The notes: a model not told the origin generated them from the sequence alone. A stretch of 10,550 bases of DNA from Anaerolineales bacterium (GCA_028689195.1 JAQTWR010000043.1:1849-12398); one strand, 5' to 3'. Positions 1 to 7,174 are shown, counted from the first letter of the stretch. Numbers and translations: made by a program.

Positions 1-2
1 TA

Positions 3-3000
3 TGGGACGGGTCAGTTTGGCAAAATATTGTCACCAGATTGAACGACTTCAACAATCCGCCGGCTGAAACCTACGACATCTCGACGTACGCCAACGCAAA
101 CACAAAAGTTCGCTTCCGCGGCACATCAAACGCTACAGGCGAAACCGCTTATGTAACGTTGGCAAGCGTCACTTACGATGATTTCGCGACCGCGTCTGGC
201 GCTACGCATACGCCGCCCAACATCGTTCAGGCAGCCGACAACTACGACCTTGCGGCTGGCGCGTCCATGACCGTTAACTATCAAGTAACCGTAGCAAACA
301 CGATACCCGCCGGACAAATGAACATCGTCAACACCGCGACGGTCACAAGCGTGGAACAACTCACGCCGCTGACCAGTTCCGCAGTCATACATCCGATTGC
401 AAAAAACTACGGACACCTGCCCGACTCTTACACGGGTATGAACTTGATCGCCGACGGCGGCGCGTCTCACATCACCTCGACAACCATAAAACTCGGCGCG
501 ACAGTACCTATTGAACCGGATGGAATCAACAACCCGACATTCACAGAAGACGCCGCTTACGACAACGGCGTAACGCCAACCGGCACATGGAGATACGGAC
601 CTCTCGCCTCAGGCAACGGCGGCTCGGTAACTGTAGACGTCACCTGCCCCACCAGCTCGTGCTACCTCGCCGCATGGATTGATTGGGACAACGACAACGC
701 CTTCGGCGGCGACCAGATTATCGGTCAAACGGTGGGCAACGGCACGGGGCAAACCATCAATTTCGATATTCCGGGCGGCACGCCGGGCAATTCAATCAAC
801 GGCGCTTTCTATGTCCGCTTCCGATTGTACGCATCAGCGCCGGACGCCGATAGTCCAAACGGAGAAGCGCTCACGGGCGGCGTTGCAACGATAGGCGAAG
901 TGGAAGAATATAGATGGGGCTTCGTCAACGGCACGCCCACCCCTGTGACCGTAGCCTACTTCCGCGCGGAACAGCAGGGCGGAAGCGTTGACTTTGAATG
1001 GTCAACCGTCACCGAAACCGGCAACGTCGGATTTAATTTATACGTCCAGGATCAAGACGGCAAACTGACGCGAATCAACGACGAATTGATTCCGTCTCAT
1101 GTTGTCGATTCGTTGGAGCGTCAAGATTACGCGTACAGCGCCTCCGCAAATGGAGAGACTTTCTACATCGAAGACGTCAGCGTCTTCAACGAAACGCGCC
1201 GACATGGACCCTTCCAAATCGGCGAAACATACGGCGAACGCGCCGAGATGGAAAAAATCAATCAGGCTGCCATAGGACTTGAACTGCAAGGCAAATCCAG
1301 CGAACGCCAGACGCAACTTAAACGGGAGATGGAAATTCCCGCGGCGGCGTACCAAACTCCAGAGTTGGAAGCCGCGTCCGGTTTGCGGAGTCAACTCGAG
1401 GCGCAGCCCGTATCGTCAGCCAATCTGCAATTAACATCCACGCTTAATGTCAAAGTGCGCCAGACGGGCATGTACCGCCTGACGTATGGAATGCTGCGAA
1501 ATGCCGGACTCGACCTCGACGGCGTGCCGGTCGCCAACATCACGCTCACAAATCGCGGACGCTTTACGCCCATATTCATCCAAGGGCAAAGCGACGCGAA
1601 TCTGCGCGATAAATTCGGCGCGGGGGCGTACATCGAATTCTACGGGCAGGCGTTGGATACCCTCTACACCGACACAAATATCTACACGGTGCAAGTCAGC
1701 GCGACGCCCACGCCCCGCATTCCAAGAGTTAGCGGCGCGCCGAAAGCAAATCCGCTGCCCGCGTCCTTCAACGAAACGGTGAAGGTGAATAATCAGCGCG
1801 CGTTCAGTTCGTCCGCGCCCGGCGCCGACCCCTGGTACGATACCAGAATGTTCGCCCTAGCGGATACCGCCGATACCACTTACACGCACGACTGGAGTTA
1901 CCCCTTCCAAGTGACTGGGTTGGCGAATACTTCAACGCCTCAAACGCTCACTTTGGTCGTTTGGGGAATGACGGATTGGCCCTCGGCAAATCCAGACCAC
2001 CATGTAAAGGTCAGCGTCAATGGAACCGCCGTAGCCGACGAAACCTTTAACGGCACGGTAGAAAAGGTCATAAAGGTCACGCTGCCCGCCGGCACGCTGC
2101 ACGAAGGAGAAAACACGCTTCAAATCAACGTGCCTTGCGATCTCGGCGTAAGTTACGACATCGTAAATCTGGATAAATTTGCGGTCGCCTACCCGCGCCG
2201 CTATCAAGCGCGGAATGGACGACTTGAGTTTACAGCCGCAGGCAAAGTCTTTAGGGTACTCAACCTGCCCGATAAAAATGTCGAAGTCTACCGCATAGAT
2301 AGAAAGGGCATTGTCCGCCTTACGCAACTAAAAGTTATCCCCACCGGCAAAACCTTTGCCGTTGCCTTTGCCGGCACAAATACGCCAGCAAGGTATATCG
2401 TCACTTCGGCTAGGAAGTTGTATCTTCCCGCGCTGGAAGCGACGCGCCTTACCGCGAACTTGAATCAGCCCGCGCAGTATCTCGTCATTTCTCACCCCGA
2501 TTTCATCAGCAGACTGCAACCGCTCATTACGGCGCGTCAGGCGCAGGGACTTACCGTCAGCGTGGTGGATGTGAACGACATATACGCGCAGTACGGCTAC
2601 GGAATCTTCACCCCGAACGCGATTAAGTCATACATCGCCTACGCCAAGCAAAATCTCGGCGTTGAATATGTCCTGCTCGTTGGCGGAGATACTTACGACT
2701 ATCGCAACTTCTTGGGCATAAACAGCGTTAGTTTCATTCCTTCGCTCTACGCCGCGACGGGCAGCCCATACGCAAGATTCGCCCCCGTAGACCCGTTGTA
2801 CGCGGACGTAAACAACGACAACGTACCCGACCTGGCAATTGGGCGCTTCCCGGTACGCACATCGGCTGAATTAGACCTAATGGTCAACAAGACGCTGGCG
2901 TACGCCGCGAAAGATTACGCGCGCACCGCCGCCTTCGCCTCAGACAAATTCGACGGGATCGTATCCTTCAAAGACATCAGCAACGGATTATCCGCGGGGC

Positions 3001-3506
3001 TGCCCGTCGGCTGGTCGGCGGAGAACTTCCATTTAGACGACGTTCCCATGGCAACCGCCCAGAGTCAACTAATCGCGGCGATGAATAGAGGCGTTTCGCT
3101 GGTCACATACACGGGACATTCAGGACCTACCGTATGGTCGCTGGGATTGTTCGACATGACCAAAGCCGCAGCCTTAACCAATTACGGACGCCCCTTCGCA
3201 GCCGTTCAATGGGGCTGCTGGAATACCTATTATGTAGACCCGAAAAACAATTATCTTGTACAGAGTTTGCTGTTCTCAGGAGACAACGGCGCCGCCGCAG
3301 TATTTGGAGCGGTGACCGTCACCGATTCAACTTCCGAACAATTGCTTGGAAACGCGCTCACGCCGCGCCTAACCGCGACAGGCGCGCCGATGGGCAAAGC
3401 CTTGCTGGAAGCGAAACAAGAACTGGCGCAAACTCATCCAAACATGCTGGACGTGCTGCTCGGCTGGACTCTCATGGGAGACCCCGCGCTGGTAGTCGAA
3501 CCTTAA
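3..3506 (+). CDS. Secreted multidomain C25 (gingipain-type) cysteine peptidase, 5' partial
   Basis: The reading frame is open to the left edge (first full codon at 3), so the N-terminus and signal peptide are missing; the TTG at 39 is just an internal codon. Residues counted from position 3: ~1-60 look like the end of a beta-sandwich binding module; ~65-135 resemble a DUF11-type repeat (NYQVTVANTIPAGQ); ~140-307 form a GEVED module (DWDNDNAFGG, then GEVEEYRW at 298); ~317-410 look like a fibronectin-III-type module (VAYFRAEQQ, FEWSTVTETGNVGFNLYV); ~480-800 form a beta-rich region that usually precedes the peptidase. The C25 domain fills the C-terminal third: VLLVGGDTYDYRNF (GG at 894), DPLYADVNNDNVPDLAIGRFPV (930-951), His1039 in YTGHSGP and Cys1072 in QWGCW. 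The His-Cys spacing of 33 equals that of the RgpB dyad (His211/Cys244, from memory). It ends at LLGWTLMGDPALVVEP without a sorting domain. The likely role is extracellular proteolysis, substrate unknown. The hairpin downstream separates it from the lasso genes. Confidence 0.88.
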   Translation, partial: WDGSVWQNIVTRLNDFNNPPAETYDISTYANANTKVRFRGTSNATGETAYVTLASVTYDDFATASGATHTPPNIVQAADNYDLAAGASMTVNYQVTVANTIPAGQMNIVNTATVTSVEQLTPLTSSAVIHPIAKNYGHLPDSYTGMNLIADGGASHITSTTIKLGATVPIEPDGINNPTFTEDAAYDNGVTPTGTWRYGPLASGNGGSVTVDVTCPTSSCYLAAWIDWDNDNAFGGDQIIGQTVGNGTGQTINFDIPGGTPGNSINGAFYVRFRLYASAPDADSPNGEALTGGVATIGEVEEYRWGFVNGTPTPVTVAYFRAEQQGGSVDFEWSTVTETGNVGFNLYVQDQDGKLTRINDELIPSHVVDSLERQDYAYSASANGETFYIEDVSVFNETRRHGPFQIGETYGERAEMEKINQAAIGLELQGKSSERQTQLKREMEIPAAAYQTPELEAASGLRSQLEAQPVSSANLQLTSTLNVKVRQTGMYRLTYGMLRNAGLDLDGVPVANITLTNRGRFTPIFIQGQSDANLRDKFGAGAYIEFYGQALDTLYTDTNIYTVQVSATPTPRIPRVSGAPKANPLPASFNETVKVNNQRAFSSSAPGADPWYDTRMFALADTADTTYTHDWSYPFQVTGLANTSTPQTLTLVVWGMTDWPSANPDHHVKVSVNGTAVADETFNGTVEKVIKVTLPAGTLHEGENTLQINVPCDLGVSYDIVNLDKFAVAYPRRYQARNGRLEFTAAGKVFRVLNLPDKNVEVYRIDRKGIVRLTQLKVIPTGKTFAVAFAGTNTPARYIVTSARKLYLPALEATRLTANLNQPAQYLVISHPDFISRLQPLITARQAQGLTVSVVDVNDIYAQYGYGIFTPNAIKSYIAYAKQNLGVEYVLLVGGDTYDYRNFLGINSVSFIPSLYAATGSPYARFAPVDPLYADVNNDNVPDLAIGRFPVRTSAELDLMVNKTLAYAAKDYARTAAFASDKFDGIVSFKDISNGLSAGLPVGWSAENFHLDDVPMATAQSQLIAAMNRGVSLVTYTGHSGPTVWSLGLFDMTKAAALTNYGRPFAAVQWGCWNTYYVDPKNNYLVQSLLFSGDNGAAAVFGAVTVTDSTSEQLLGNALTPRLTATGAPMGKALLEAKQELAQTHPNMLDVLLGWTLMGDPALVVEP

Positions 3507-3516
3507 TAAATCAAAA

Positions 3517-3549
3517 AGCCCCTAAGGGTTTGATAAACCTTTAGGGGCT
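3517..3549. terminator. 15-bp stem-loop between the peptidase gene and the lasso cluster
   Basis: The arms AGCCCCTAAGGGTTT (3517-3531) and AAACCTTTAGGGGCT (3535-3549) pair over 15 bp with one G-U wobble around a GAT loop. The stem starts 10 nt after the peptidase stop, where a terminator is expected. On the + strand, however, the stem is followed by GAAGGAAATGA, not by a T run. The T-rich tract (TTTTTGATTTATT) lies beyond the stem on the other strand. It is therefore a textbook intrinsic terminator only for minus-strand transcription. On the + strand it could be a weak terminator, an mRNA 3'-end or processing element, or a 5' leader hairpin of the lasso transcript. Confidence 0.6.
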
Positions 3550-3560
3550 GAAGGAAATGA

Positions 3561-5378
3561 TTGAGCGCTTTCGCCGTCATTTACGATGCAAATCCGTTGG
3601 AGAACCCCGGCGCGCTTCATAGAATCATGGAACGCCTCAATCATCGCGGTCCCGACGGAAGCAGTTTTGTCTTTGCGAAAAACGTCGCCATGGGACATTG
3701 GCGCTTCTGGACGACTCCCGAAGAAGTCGGCGAGCGCCAGCCTTTAGAGTTGCGCGGCTTGCCGTTCAAAATTGTCCTCGACGGAAGGATTGACAACCGC
3801 GAAGAATTATTTGCGAAGTTGAACCTCTCGCCCGCCGAAGGCAAAACGCTCTCAGACGCCGCGCTGATCTTACGCGCGTATGACCGCTGGCGCGAAGAAT
3901 GTTTCCAATATTTTGTCGGCGAATTCGCGCTCGCGATATTCGACGAACAGCGCGGCGAACTCGTCTGCGTCCGCGACCAACTTGGAGACCGCACATTATT
4001 CTACGCCAACGGGAACGCGCAAACGATCGTCGCTTCAGAACCCTGGGCAATCGCCGCCGTAAACGACGCAAAACCAGATTTGAACGAAAGCGCCGTCGCG
4101 CATTACTTCGCGCTGAAAGCGCCCGAAAACGGACAAACGCTCTTTAATAACATCTACGAACTATTGCCCGCGCACGTCATGGTCGTCTCCAAAACCGCGC
4201 GCCGAATTCGGCGGTACTGGCAGCCTGACCCGCAAAAGAAAATTCGCTACAAAACGGACGAGGAGTACGCCGCGCATTTTCTCGCGCTATTGGAAGAGAG
4301 CGTCCGCTGCCGAATGCGCTCGAACGCGCCCATCGGAATTTTGATGAGCGGAGGACTGGACTCCACGTCGGTTGCCAGCATTGCGGCGCGTAAGATAAAA
4401 CCCGAAGCGCTTACCGCCATCTCCTACGTTTTCGACGAACTGACGGACTGCGACGAAAGGCAATATATCAACGCGGTGAAGGCGCAATGGAATACGCGCT
4501 CGATTCAAATTCCATGCGACGACGCGTATCCTTATAAAGATTGGGCGAACTGGCGGCGCAACCCGAATCATCCCGAAGGAAATCCCTACCGCCTGCTCAA
4601 AGAACGCGCTTATCAACGCGCAAACAACGAGGGGGTGCGCGTGCTGCTCACCGGCGGATTTGGCGACCACTTGTACGATGGCGCAGAAGATTGGATGGCT
4701 GACTTGATTGAAGACGGACGACTAATGCAAGCCGCGCAGGGATTTGCCTATCATGTCCGCGCGTTTGGATTGCGCCGCTCCCTCGCGGCAAAATCAACGC
4801 GGCGAGCGGCAAGGCGCGCGCTGGATCAACTCCCCGGCGGCAAACGCTTACGCGGAAAAGCCACCGCCGCGCCCTGGCTAACGCCATTTTCAATCCGCAG
4901 CATGGATAATCAATCCGGCGCATGGCTCGATCCCGCTTTTGCGACGAAAGAAAATTTGCTGGGATTGATCGCCGCGCAAAACGGCACAGGCGATACGTTC
5001 GGCGCAAGCCGCCACGCAATCGAACTCCGTCACCCATACCGCGACCGCCGCCTAGTCGAATTTGCGCTGGCGCTGCCGGCATATCAATTTTATTATCGCG
5101 GCGTTCATAAATATATTCTGCGCGTCGCCATGCAGGGAATTTTGCCCGAAATAATCCGCGCGCGCAGCCAGCCTTCTTCGCTCATATCGCTGTTCTTTCG
5201 CGGGGTCGAGCGCGAAAAAAATCTTCTGGAAGGGTATTTTCAAAACCCAAACGCGAACTGGCGCAAGTTTGTAAAAGCGGATTGGCTCTCGAGCCGATGG
5301 AACATTCCCGTCACGCCCGAAAAAGACGGACCCGAGGCATTAATTTCCTGGTTATGCGCTTCATACGAAGCATGGTAA
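3561..5378 (+). CDS. Lasso peptide macrolactam synthetase (asparagine-synthetase-like cyclase, C protein)
   Basis: A 605-aa protein with the two-domain layout of class B asparagine synthetase. An N-terminal amidotransferase-like fold covers ~1-200 (NHRGPDG at 27-33, LDGRIDNREEL at 73-83, GEFALAIFDEQRGELVCVRDQLG at ~119-141). A C-terminal ATP-pyrophosphatase domain follows, with the P-loop SGGLDSTS at 263-270, LLTGGFGDHL at 362-371 and the C-terminal block RHPYRDRRLVEFALALP and KYILRVAMQGILPEIIRAR. The catalytic Cys2 of true glutamine-dependent asparagine synthetases is replaced by Ser2 (MSAFAV), so ammonia release from glutamine is unlikely. That, plus the adjacent precursor, B1 and B2 genes, identifies it as the enzyme that adenylates the core Asp and closes the ring onto Gly1. 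The start is a TTG with AAGGA (3551-3555) 5 nt upstream; an ATG at 3557 is in another frame and soon meets a stop. This gene sits before the precursor instead of after it. Confidence 0.93.
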   Translation: MSAFAVIYDANPLENPGALHRIMERLNHRGPDGSSFVFAKNVAMGHWRFWTTPEEVGERQPLELRGLPFKIVLDGRIDNREELFAKLNLSPAEGKTLSDAALILRAYDRWREECFQYFVGEFALAIFDEQRGELVCVRDQLGDRTLFYANGNAQTIVASEPWAIAAVNDAKPDLNESAVAHYFALKAPENGQTLFNNIYELLPAHVMVVSKTARRIRRYWQPDPQKKIRYKTDEEYAAHFLALLEESVRCRMRSNAPIGILMSGGLDSTSVASIAARKIKPEALTAISYVFDELTDCDERQYINAVKAQWNTRSIQIPCDDAYPYKDWANWRRNPNHPEGNPYRLLKERAYQRANNEGVRVLLTGGFGDHLYDGAEDWMADLIEDGRLMQAAQGFAYHVRAFGLRRSLAAKSTRRAARRALDQLPGGKRLRGKATAAPWLTPFSIRSMDNQSGAWLDPAFATKENLLGLIAAQNGTGDTFGASRHAIELRHPYRDRRLVEFALALPAYQFYYRGVHKYILRVAMQGILPEIIRARSQPSSLISLFFRGVEREKNLLEGYFQNPNANWRKFVKADWLSSRWNIPVTPEKDGPEALISWLCASYEAW

Positions 5379-5401
5379 TTATTATTTATATAGAGGTACT
5401 T
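5379..5401 (+). promoter_or_regulatory. AT-rich gap with the precursor ribosome binding site
   Basis: The 23-nt gap between the cyclase stop and the precursor ATG is almost entirely A/T in otherwise GC-rich DNA and carries GAGG at 5393-5396, 5 nt before the ATG. It decides the start of the precursor at 5402. An unstructured AT-rich site would favour strong translation of the precursor relative to the genes after it; that is an inference. TATATA at 5387-5392 overlaps the Shine-Dalgarno and is too close to the ATG to be a sensible promoter. Confidence 0.55.
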
Positions 5402-5611
5402 ATGACAAATCATAATGAAATACAAACTAACGCCGAAATCGCCCCTGCAATGGAAAACAACGAAGAGCAAATCCGCAAACCGTATTGCAAGCCATTACTG
5501 GAAGACCTGGGCGATTTACGCGCGCTGACCCTGGGCGGCTCTCCGGGCTGCGGCGACAGCGGCGCGAACATCGGCATTCAAGCCCCGTGGGGCGGCGGCT
5601 CTATCTGCTAA
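5402..5611 (+). CDS. Lasso peptide precursor (A), BI-32169-like two-cysteine core
   Basis: A 69-aa peptide. Residues 1-44 are a hydrophilic leader containing the lasso recognition motif Y28-x2-P31-x-L33 followed by L36-G37 and Thr43 at the penultimate leader position (YCKPLLEDLGDLRALTL), the hallmark read by B1 and B2. Cleavage after Leu44 gives a 25-residue, Gly-rich core that starts GGSPGCGDSG and ends QAPWGGGSIC. Gly1 is the canonical N-terminal residue, and Asp8 is the only acidic residue of the core, so an 8-residue macrolactam ring is predicted. Cys6 is inside the ring and Cys25 is the last residue, allowing a ring-to-tail disulfide as in the class III peptide BI-32169 (Cys6-Cys19, C-terminal Cys). 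The frame is open upstream to an ATG at 5282 inside the cyclase gene, but the Shine-Dalgarno and family length favour 5402. A third cysteine, Cys29, lies unusually within the leader motif. Confidence 0.93.
   Translation: MTNHNEIQTNAEIAPAMENNEEQIRKPYCKPLLEDLGDLRALTLGGSPGCGDSGANIGIQAPWGGGSIC
5534..5608 (+). other. Predicted mature lasso core region
   Basis: Codons 45-69 of the precursor. Composition read from the sequence: Gly9, Ser3, Ile3, Pro2, Ala2, Cys2, and one each of Asp, Asn, Gln and Trp. With loss of one water (Gly1-Asp8 amide) and two hydrogens (Cys6-Cys25 disulfide) I calculate a neutral monoisotopic mass of about 2196.93 Da. The tail (residues 9-25) holds Trp19 as its only aromatic residue. 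Cleavage site and ring size are predicted from the Thr(-2) rule and the Asp position, not observed. Confidence 0.8.
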
Positions 5612-5614
5612 TCT

Positions 5615-6460
5615 ATGCCGCGCTACCGCCTCGCCGCGCAGGACTTTCATTTCGCGCATCCTATCGCTGAATTGGAATCTTTTGAAACCGCGCGCGAGGC
5701 GGATGGCGAATCCGTTCTGTTTACGATGGATTCGCTTGATGAAAAAACGCCAATCGCGCGCGCAGAAGGATGGGTGGGCGGAGCGCAGCGCATCGTGGAA
5801 ACATACGATACGCCGCGCGGAATCCTTTTGAAGGTCGAAGGAGGCGGCGCGTTCTTCATCAATCGAGGCGGAGAAATCATCGGCGCGCAGAATCCGAATC
5901 AACTTGACCGCGAAATCATCCTCGGTCCCGCCCTGGTATTGGCGTTGGCGCAGCGCGGCGTATGGAGTCTTCACGCCAGCGCCGCAACGTACAAAGAAAA
6001 TTGTTTTGCGTTTCTCGGCGAATCGGGACAGGGCAAATCCACGCTTGCCGCGTATCTATCTCAAAGCGCGGGATGGCGTTTGGTCGCAGACGACATCCTG
6101 CCGATAGAAATGGAATCGAAAACCGTCAACGCGCTGCCGCATTTTCCGCAACTTAAATTACCGCCAAACGCGCAGCCCGGCGCCGACCTGCCCGAACGCA
6201 TCCCATTGAAGTACGTCTGCGCGCTCGCGGACGTTGAAGCAAACCACGCGCCCGAATTGCAAATCCTCCCGACCGCGCAAGCCGTTCAAGTTTTGCTCGG
6301 TCACACTGCGGGAACGCGCATGTTCAACGCGGCGGCGCTGGCAAAGCATTTGGAATTCTCGACGCAAGCCGCAAAACAAATTTCGGCGCGCCGTTTGAAT
6401 TATCCGCATCGCCGCGACGCGCTGCCGCTCATCAAAGATTTTTTAGAAACGCTATGCTGA
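5615..6460 (+). CDS. HPr-kinase-like lasso tailoring kinase (K), HprK/COG1493-type
   Basis: A 281-aa protein. The diagnostic block is LHASAATYKENCFAF, then Walker A GESGQGKST (135-143), then RLVADD (Asp159-Asp160). This reproduces the order His, Walker A, RLVADD of HPr kinase/phosphorylase. The ~115 residues before it are a poorly conserved N-terminal part, as in stand-alone HprK-like proteins outside the PTS. In paeninodin-type clusters such proteins (PadeK, ThcoK) phosphorylate the C-terminal serine of the lasso precursor; this is the most likely family role. Here the precursor ends Ser67-Ile68-Cys69, so the target would have to be the serine two residues from the end (core Ser23), another core serine (3 or 9), or something else. 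It starts 3 nt after the precursor stop with no clear Shine-Dalgarno, implying translational coupling and lower output than the precursor. Family call is firm; activity on the peptide is inference. Confidence 0.85.
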   Translation: MPRYRLAAQDFHFAHPIAELESFETAREADGESVLFTMDSLDEKTPIARAEGWVGGAQRIVETYDTPRGILLKVEGGGAFFINRGGEIIGAQNPNQLDREIILGPALVLALAQRGVWSLHASAATYKENCFAFLGESGQGKSTLAAYLSQSAGWRLVADDILPIEMESKTVNALPHFPQLKLPPNAQPGADLPERIPLKYVCALADVEANHAPELQILPTAQAVQVLLGHTAGTRMFNAAALAKHLEFSTQAAKQISARRLNYPHRRDALPLIKDFLETLC

Positions 6461-6735
6461 CTCTCGACGCAATTTTACGCATCCCCGCCCACGTTTCATT
6501 TTCCGTCGTCGGCGAAGACGCTTTCCTTTTGAATGCGCAAACCCACAAATATTACGGGCTTGAAAAAGTCGGCGCGCGTTTGTGGCAAATTTTAATCGAG
6601 GGCAAATCGTTGAGCGAAGCGCATCAAACGCTTTTGAGCGAATACAACGTCGCCGCAGACGAACTGGAGCGGGATATACTTGATCTGGTCAAACGCCTGC
6701 AAGAGCAAGAACTTGTCGAAGTCATTGAAGCGTAA
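6454..6735 (+). CDS. PqqD-like lasso leader-binding protein (B1, RRE domain)
   Basis: A 93-aa single-domain protein of PqqD fold: N-terminal beta strands with ...FSVVGEDAFLLNAQTHKYYGLEKVGARLWQIL, followed by helices (SLSEAHQTLLSEYNVAADELERDILDLVKRLQEQELV). The pattern 'YYGLEKVGARLW...L.EG.S..E....L..EY.V....L..D....L..L.E..L' is typical of discrete RiPP recognition elements. In lasso clusters this protein binds the Y-x2-P-x-L leader motif and delivers the precursor to B2 and the cyclase. Its ATG overlaps the kinase stop by 7 nt (6454-6460), so the two are translationally coupled. PqqD itself would need PQQ genes, which are absent. Confidence 0.92.
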   Translation: MLTLDAILRIPAHVSFSVVGEDAFLLNAQTHKYYGLEKVGARLWQILIEGKSLSEAHQTLLSEYNVAADELERDILDLVKRLQEQELVEVIEA

Positions 6736-7174
6736 AGCGCAACTTGCGCGAGGATTTTCATTATCGGATTGGAGCGCGCTGATCGAGGCGTGGCTGCGAT
6801 TACTTTACTACCGCCTCGCGCTTCTCGCGGTAAACTACCAACGGTTGAAAGAATCCACGCGGCGAATAGAAAACCAATCCTCTGAGTTATCCCTCCCGCG
6901 CGCGCGGAAAATCGAACGGCTGGTTGGGTACGCCGCGCGGCTGCATCTCATCCCCATGACCTGCCTCGACAAATCGCTCGCGCTGCAAAGCATGTTGAGC
7001 AGGCGCAAAATCGCGGCGCAAATCAAAATCGGCGCGCAAAAAATCGAGGGGACGCTTTACGCCCACGCATGGGTGGAAGTGAATGGAAAACCCATCGGCG
7101 AGGCGGAAGATGTTTCCAAAAGATTCTCCGCGCTGGAATCCGTCGCTGAAATCACAAACCGTCAATTGATATAG
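6725..7174 (+). CDS. Lasso leader peptidase (B2, transglutaminase-like cysteine protease)
   Basis: About 149 aa, the size expected for a stand-alone B2 (C-terminal half of McjB). Catalytic Cys80 lies in PMTCLDKSLALQSMLSRR and His114 in YAHAWVEVNG, matching the family pattern 'C-L-x-x-S-L...L' followed by 'H-A-W-V-E-x-x-G'; an acidic residue in GEAED probably completes the triad. It removes the leader after Thr43-Leu44 of the precursor, guided by B1. The N-terminal helices (LSDWSALIEAWLRLLYYRLALLAVNYQRL) look membrane-associating, as often seen in B2 proteins. The start is uncertain: TTG at 6725 gives an 11-nt overlap with B1 and was chosen, while an ATG at 6680 would add 15 unlikely residues read out of frame across B1. 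Confidence 0.9.
   Translation: MKRKAQLARGFSLSDWSALIEAWLRLLYYRLALLAVNYQRLKESTRRIENQSSELSLPRARKIERLVGYAARLHLIPMTCLDKSLALQSMLSRRKIAAQIKIGAQKIEGTLYAHAWVEVNGKPIGEAEDVSKRFSALESVAEITNRQLI

Noticed and set aside
3134..3544. A + strand open frame of 136 codons at the end of the peptidase gene
   Set aside because: It runs in another frame across the conserved C25 active site and into the hairpin; composition is low-complexity Arg-rich, typical of a shadow.
5358..5371. Inverted repeat GCTTC-ATAC-GAAGC at the end of the cyclase gene as an attenuator
   Set aside because: The stem is only 5 bp, lies in coding sequence and has no conserved partner or T tract.
3561..5378. Genuine asparagine synthetase
   Set aside because: Cys2 is replaced by Ser, and the gene sits directly beside a lasso precursor, B1 and B2.
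5360..5395. Internal promoter for the precursor (TTCATA with TATTTA or TATATA)
   Set aside because: Transcription would begin at or inside the ribosome binding site, leaving no usable leader; the AT-rich stretch is better read as an open translation start.
5282..5401. N-terminal extension of the lasso precursor to an ATG at 5282 (109 aa)
   Set aside because: It would overlap the cyclase gene by nearly 100 nt, gives an implausible basic/hydrophobic leader, and ignores the GAGG-ATG start at 5402.
5615..6460. HPr kinase/phosphorylase of carbon catabolite control
   Set aside because: There is no HPr or PTS context, the gene is embedded between lasso A and B1, and only the core kinase block matches.
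6454..6735. PqqD of a pyrroloquinoline quinone or radical-SAM peptide pathway
   Set aside because: No radical SAM enzyme or PQQ gene is present; the B2 peptidase and the leader motif point to a lasso RRE.
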